A stretch of 64,000 nucleotides of DNA, from the NCBI GenBank assembly GCA_003290165.1, contig QNQO01000199.1, positions 248,001-312,000 on the forward strand. Direction: 5' to 3'. The notes under the pieces were generated by a model, which was not told the origin of the DNA, ran no database searches, and saw nothing but the letters and a program-made list of their open reading frames with translations. This DNA is from Berberis thunbergii (lineage: Eukaryota > Streptophyta > Magnoliopsida > Ranunculales > Berberidaceae). This document shows positions 58,620 through 64,000 of the stretch, in pieces (position 1 is the first letter of the stretch; every line of letters begins with the position of its first letter). Both the position numbers and the translations under genes were made by a program.

Positions 58620-60340
58620 CGGCGATGTCCTTGAGTTTTCTCTAATGCCCAGTCCATTAAACAGTGTCAACGGTTAAGAGAGTGGTAGCTTAGTAGCGCT
58701 CTAATGCCTGATTGAGACGGCTTGCCAAGGATCATTGTCTAAATATGTATAACAGTCACTGAACCCGACCAAAACTTAGTCGGTGACGATCGATGATGAT
58801 AACTTCTGGTCTGCTCGAAGCCTAGTTCACGTATAACGGATTACGACGATCTACAAAACAGGAGTCTAGTTAGTGCTCTTGACGATTGATGAAGACGGTT
58901 TGCTAGGGATCATTGTCCAACTATAGATAATGATCGCCGAACTTATCACTCGAAGCTTAGTGCAAATAGAACGGATGATGATGGCCTAGAAAGTGGGAGC
59001 TTAGTCGGTGCTCATTTAGCCTGGTGAAGGCGGCTTGACAGGGTTCACTGTCCAACGAAAAATAATGATCACCGAACTTATCGCTCGAAACCTAGTCTGA
59101 GTAAAATGGATGACGATGGCCTAGAAAGTGTGAGCTTTGAAATTAGCCCATTATGGTGGACCAGGCCCTGAGAAGATGATTAATATAAATAAATAGCAGT
59201 TATGGTTGCTTTGATGATATAGAGGAGCATACAAAGAACAGTCCATGTATGTTGTGTGCGATGGCTGGGACTGTGAGGTTTTACAACACGTCCAAATTGG
59301 TGGCTCCAATCCAGAGGGGGTTTTGCAAAGTGGGTTTGTTGGCTTTAGACGCCGAGTCTCCATAGGCCACTCCATTGTCACTCTTTCTCACAAATTGTTT
59401 TGCTTCTCACTAAAATACCCCCACCCCGCCCTCCAGCTATTACTTATAGGCAACAGTCATGACCGCTAGAAAGATGTATATATTATTGTCGACGGTTTGC
59501 TGCAATAGCTAGGACTGGGTTCTTTAAGAGTATAAGCTTACCTATGATCTATATAAGTAGGATAAGATAGGAAGGTTGTTCGATCGAGGGGAAAGATGTT
59601 GATGGCGGTATGGGGCAACAATGATTGGGATGGCAATCTGTGCTTCAAGGGTGCGACGAGAAAGTGTTGCAATGGGTTTATTCACGGACTGTGGTTGGGC
59701 ACATTGAACAAAAACGTAAAAAAGTAGGGGGGCCTTGTGTTTAAGACAAATTTGATCAAAATGTGGTGGACCAGTTACCAATGATTCTAGATTTTGATAA
59801 AAAGGTGGGCATGTCCCTTCCCTCCCCCATATCTTTTGTCTATGTGTGTCGTTGCCTTGCCACCCACCACCACCCTCTCCCCTCCCTAATAGAGGGGAAA
59901 CAAGGAGGATGAAGTTTTATTCCGAATAGAACAGATGACAACGGTTTAGAAAATGGGAGCTTAGTTAATGCTCATGTAGCCTGGTGGAGAAGGCTTGCTA
60001 GGGATCATTGTCAAATTATAGATAATGATTGCCGAACCTTATCACTCGAAGCCTAGTTCGAATAGAACGGACGACGATGGCCTAGAAAGTGGGAGTTTAG
60101 TCAATGCTCATGTAGCCTTTTGAAGATGACTTACCAAGGACCATTGTCTTTCTGCAGACAATGATCGTCGAACCTTATCACTCTAACAACTAGTCTATGA
60201 ATAATAGATGATGATGGGTTAGAAAATGGGAGCTTAATCAACGCTCATGCAAGCTGACAAAGACGGCTCGCCAGTATCATTGTACTTCTGCGAGCAATGA
60301 TTGACAAACCTGATCAAAGCTTAGTCAGCTTTGGCTGATA
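58620..60340. repeat. 136-bp tandem array in element C
   Basis: Units carry GGCTTGCCAAGGATCATTGT or a variant (58721, 58899, 59034, 59994, 60130, 60267) and GGCCTAGAAAGTGGGAGCTT. It is interrupted by unrelated DNA at about 59136-59920. It sits between integrase and the antisense ORF, as does the 128-bp array in B. Confidence 0.85.
59136..59920. other. Unidentified insert within the tandem array
   Basis: About 785 bp break a repeat unit between GTGTGAGCTT and GAATAGAAC. It holds two copies of GTGGACCAG (near 59157 and 59766) and no recognised gene. Its ends are not clear enough to show a target duplication. Confidence 0.5.
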
Positions 60341-60761
60341 ACGATGGATCAAGACCCAAGCTATGGCCCAGTTCGACCTAAGAATATTAAAATGGGTTGA
60401 AGAAAAGTGCAAGCACAAGCACAAACTAAGTACAAGCACTTCAGAATCTATTATGCAAACAACAAACTTGTGCGATAAGATGATGATCAGGTAAGTTATA
60501 GAAGGTAAAGGTACAAAAAGCTACTTGACAAACTTTCTTGAAGTAACATTTCATGAGTTACAACTGCTTTGGAGAGCTCACACAAGTTTATACAATGATC
60601 AGACAGAGCCAGTTACATTAGAAGGAACTGCAGGAAATAAACAACATTGTTGTTCGAAGTCGGTCTTGAGTCGCTAAACGGAGACACAGGGTCAAAGATT
60701 TATGTCATCAATCTTCCAGAAAGTAGCATTCCTATATCGTTCAAAGTCAAGCACCAGGTGA

Positions 60762-62489
60762 GGGTTCTCTTCTTCAATCAATCCAAGCAGTTCTAGCCTA
60801 CCCCGAGCGACGTTAGGAGATTCCAAACTTGCACTCGGCTCATGGCCTCAAACCTTGAACTCTGCTAAACTTTCCTCCGCCTTCGATAGTATATGTGAGA
60901 GTGCAACCACGTGAGATTCCTCTTCCACCAGTCGTTGTCTTCGCGGACTTAGCTTGGCCAGTGTGGACGCAGCCCGAGTCTCCGCTTCATGGACACGATG
61001 TTGCCCATCGGCTAGCTTGGATTCAAACTCCCAGTACAAAGCAGCCAACTGAGTCTCGTCTCTTTTTTGTTCAGCGGTTTATGCTTGCAGATCAACCTGC
61101 ACCTTGACCGCCACCTCTTCTAGCTGCTCGCTTAAAAGGTCTGACCGATAGTGCGCATCTAAATTTGACTTATAAAGCTCAGCAAAAGCATGAATTGCAC
61201 TACGAGTGTCAAGGGAAAATCACCCAGAACAAATGACGCTAATCCAAAGGGGCCTTTGGGAGACACCAGCTCCACACCCAAAGCCTTCTTAGCTGAAAGA
61301 TCAGCTCGACGCTTAGCATCAAGCTCATGGGGTGATAAAATATTTGCTTCCCAGGGTAGCAACCTCAACAAGCCAAAGATCATCAGTGGCAGCATTGACT
61401 TTTTCGGCATCCGCTGACTATGAACAATCCCTTCAGTACAACTAGGGGAGCAGGAGGCTCTATACAAACACTTCGCTCACCCAGAACCATCTCTTGAGCA
61501 GATTGATTGGGCCTAGACTTCGTGACCATCACTTCCTGCTCTAGCGGGATCAGTGTAGAGGAATAATCAGTTTTGCTACCAGCTCGCTTCTTCTTGGCCG
61601 ACCAATGGGCGGCATGGCCACCTTTAACTCAGCCTACCTAGAAGGGCTTGGTATCGTGAGCTTCCTCTTCCTGGAACGACCACCACTAGTCTTCCTCAGC
61701 GACGACCTAGGCACAATAGGGCTTACGTGGAAGTATTTGAACAACCTACTCCGCACGACGTTGTCTGAGGCTATGACATCCTTAACAACAATCAAAGGAA
61801 GCTCTTTAAACGCCCTCCTTACTGATTCCTCCTTCTCATTGAAAGTTGGAGTCACATATTTACCTGCACAAAATAACAAGACAACATGTGAGTTTCTGCG
61901 AAGGCACATAAAAGGAAAAAAATGAGGAGGGACATCATGCTCACTAAGATCGAATTTGAAATATCTGACAAGTAATTGTCCCTCCTCCTTGAAGTACGGT
62001 GAGCTCGAAGAAGCCAGAAAGCAATACTTTTGCCAAAACTTGAAATCATTATACAATGAGCCCAAACACTTCGAAGTACTCAACTAGCAGACTTCGTGGC
62101 CATTAAGCCGAGGAGAAGTCAGCTGGTGGATCACTTGCGGAGTTAACCGAAGGCCGACATCCTTCGCCATGATAAAGACAACAATCAAATTCCTGAATCC
62201 GTTAGGCACCTTTGAGTAGGGGGAATGCGAAAATGCACCTGGAAGCGCCTAATAACCTCTAGAGCTGGAAAGTGAAGCCCGACCCAGAACATGCTTTTTC
62301 TGTAAAGCTATAATCCCTTGCGGAGCGTCAACAAGTTGTGCGTAGCGTCCAATGGGATAATTTCTAGGTCTTCAGGATTTCGATAGTCGGTTCGGAGTTG
62401 AGCCTAATCGAATCCCTTCTAATCCCGGTAAAAATTATGGCAAGCATAGAGCAGATTTTTCTAGGACTGAGTTCGATGTTTTCCACCAT
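60762..62489 (-). pseudogene. Antisense ORF (aORF) of element C
   Basis: Minus strand, from ATG at 62489 (MVENIELSPRKICSMLAIIF). An open segment 62083-61634 (149 codons) has SKCLGSLYNDFKFWQKYCFL, YFKEEGQLLVRYFKFDLSEH and a basic end GGRSRKRKLTIPSP. The C-terminal part (61048-60848) is coiled-coil-like: FESKLADGQHRVHEAETRA, LVEEESHVVALSHILSKAEE. It parallels A (1384-3074) nearly throughout, and B more distantly. Frameshifts and stops break it. The family is as for A; the role is unknown. Confidence 0.7.
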
Positions 62490-62765
62490 GGAGAAAAAGT
62501 TTTAACTTTCAATTAAGAGTTGCAACAAATAGCACAGAATAAGGAAAACATAAAGGAAGCAAAAACGATACAAAAGTAAAGAAATTCCCTCTTGCAGAGG
62601 TAGTAACTTATATAAGCACCAGGCAGTCGCACCCCCTTCTTTATTGAAGGGTTACATACTCATTAATGACAAGTCGCTCAAGACGACGTTTCAGGATCAA
62701 TCATCATGACTGTATAGATTCTATAAAAAATGACTTAGTGAACCGACATGATGGCCCACTGACTT

Positions 62766-62776
62766 GGGGGAGTAGC
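62766..62776 (+). other. Polypurine tract of element C
   Basis: GGGGGAGTAGC directly before the LTR start TGATGATACACC at 62777. Confidence 0.8.
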
Positions 62777-63472
62777 TGATGATACACCAAACCATCCTCT
62801 TATCAGCACCATACACGTGTCGTAATAACCCCATCAACATAGCAAAGCAGGTTCGATTGCATGCTCAATCCAGCAAGGCCCAGACCACATTATGCCCATT
62901 ATTCGTAGATTCTAGGATGTTGGACCCGACTTGTGGTGTCTTAATAAGCCCATGCGTCACGTGGTCAAGCCCAATACTTATAAGCCTTGATAAGGCAAAG
63001 GTAAGCCCGGATGAGGCAAGTATATGGGGGAACGATCCAAGACAAGCATGCCAGCAATACATCGGTTTCAACTAGGAAACAAATACTAGAGTATCAGTCA
63101 GGCAAGGAAACTTCCTTTCATGGACAACAAAGAGAAACCTCTCTCACAGATCTTGGAGCACAAGTCGTGTAGGGAAACTACCTTACATGGACAGCTCCCA
63201 ACTAGGAAAAGATTTCCAGCAAGATATATTTCCCTAAACTACGTTACCGAATGTCTAGCCAAACAAGGACTCCCACACTATAAAAGAGAGATAAGGTCGA
63301 TGAACTAAGGTATGCTACAAAAACCCAATTCACAGCTTTAAGTCTCTCCTAAGCCTTATCTAACTTAAGCATTGAAGTCCATTGGCCTCCACACGGTGGC
63401 CATTGGTTCGTGTGTGCTACTTGTGTAGGTCTAGGTAAAGGCGGGGAAGAAGAGCAAAAATCGACTACATAA
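62777..63472 (+). repeat. 3' LTR of element C
   Basis: 696 bp. It ends CTACATAA where the 5' LTR ends CTACATCA. TATAAAAG is near 63279 and the hairpin block at about 63386-63430. Confidence 0.85.
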
Positions 63473-64000
63473 GTAGTATTTTAGCAATATTAGATATTTT
63501 ATTATTGTAATAGGGATTTCAATTAGAGTTCTCACATTGGTGATTGGTTTCCTATTAGGTTTAGCGTTTGTTTTAAAAGTTAGGTTAGTTATAAATAGGC
63601 ATAAGTTGTTCATTGTTAGTTAGTTGATTTATTTGAAGAATATTTTATTTCTTAGTTATTTTCCTTTATTTTATCGTTGCTATTTTGAATTATTTTCTTT
63701 ATTTCAATTATTGTTTAGTTTATTTCAATTATCATTTTTTTATTCTATCAAATATTTCTCAAAGAACAAGTTACCTATCATAACATTACATCGTAATCTT
63801 ATATTTATTTATTGTTAATCCCAGACAAGCAACAATTATGAATATGATCACGAGGAAGAAAATTAATCTTTAATACATTTTTTCTTCCAATTTTTACTAT
63901 TTCAAATGTTCAACTATTATATAATTTAATCAATACAATAATTTAGTTGATATAATTTTTTCCTTTGTTATGCACTTGGGTTTGATGGATATGTACTGCT
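63473..64000 (+). repeat. Right piece of a gypsy-type LTR or flanking DNA
   Basis: It resumes the LTR begun at 46434, with TATAAATAGGC at about 63590. Near 63838 an acidic YEYDHEEEN frame ends at a TAA, like the Harbinger tail at 45468-45575. Where the LTR ends is not clear, and nothing else is recognised up to the window edge. Confidence 0.35.

Larger units (their letters stand above)
46474..63472 (+). mobile_element. Element C: Tat-type LTR retrotransposon containing a nested element
   Basis: LTRs at 46474-47172 and 62777-63472, flanked by ATAGT (46469-46473) and GTAGT (63473-63477), a 5-bp duplication with one change. Inside: primer site, gag (split), protease, RT, RNase H, integrase, a 136-bp tandem array, an antisense ORF and a purine tract. 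Removing the 7.8-kb nested element leaves about 9.2 kb. All frames are broken. It has the same plan as A and B, with the fullest pol of the three. Confidence 0.85.

Overview
The window looks like gene-poor, repeat-packed nuclear DNA of a flowering plant, most likely a eudicot. The evidence is the set of plant transposon families present (Tat/Ogre-type and Athila-type Ty3/gypsy, chromovirus, Ty1/copia, MULE, CACTA, hAT, PIF/Harbinger, a tRNA-derived SINE), GT-AG intron borders, and an 18-nt primer site complementary to the 3' end of plant tRNA-Asp. I see no intact host gene, no rRNA or free tRNA gene and no CRISPR. Almost every coding region is broken by stops and frameshifts.

Layout. 1-1140: unassigned. 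1141-4068: element A, a Tat-type LTR element that lost all of gag-pol but kept an antisense ORF. 4069-5525: a hairpin cluster of alternating direct and inverted repeats, next to MULE copy 1 (5560-9430), whose transposase is followed by an OTU-protease-like domain. 10893-23427: a 12.5-kb CACTA transposon with GAT target duplication on both sides. It carries a decayed TnpA-like gene with three tandem C-terminal repeats (DUF8039-like) and a downstream block of host-gene debris: an inositol 5-phosphatase-like fragment, a mitochondrial HSP70 fragment and unidentified exon-like pieces. 24277-24641: a polyA retroposon with 15-bp duplications. 25377-25553: a SINE. 26278-28540: a second inverted-repeat/hairpin element next to MULE copy 2 (28690-32830), which is broken by copia and chromovirus debris.

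34241-43426: element B, a minus-strand Tat-type element with gag, protease, a 128-bp tandem array and an antisense ORF; its 5' LTR is split by an hAT element (41896-43347). 44236-45920: a PIF/Harbinger-like remnant. 46434 to the right edge: a three-level nest. A probable gypsy LTR is split by element C (Tat type, 46474-63472), whose gag is split by a non-autonomous Athila-type element (47631-55462). Target duplications support the two inner insertions.

How the parts relate. A, B and C share a layout of LTR, primer site, gag-pol, tandem array, antisense ORF, purine tract and LTR, and a conserved hairpin near the end of every LTR. The CACTA and the two MULE/hairpin loci are the places where DNA transposons appear to have gathered or shaped other sequence. 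All family names are from my own reading of translated motifs; no database search was run.
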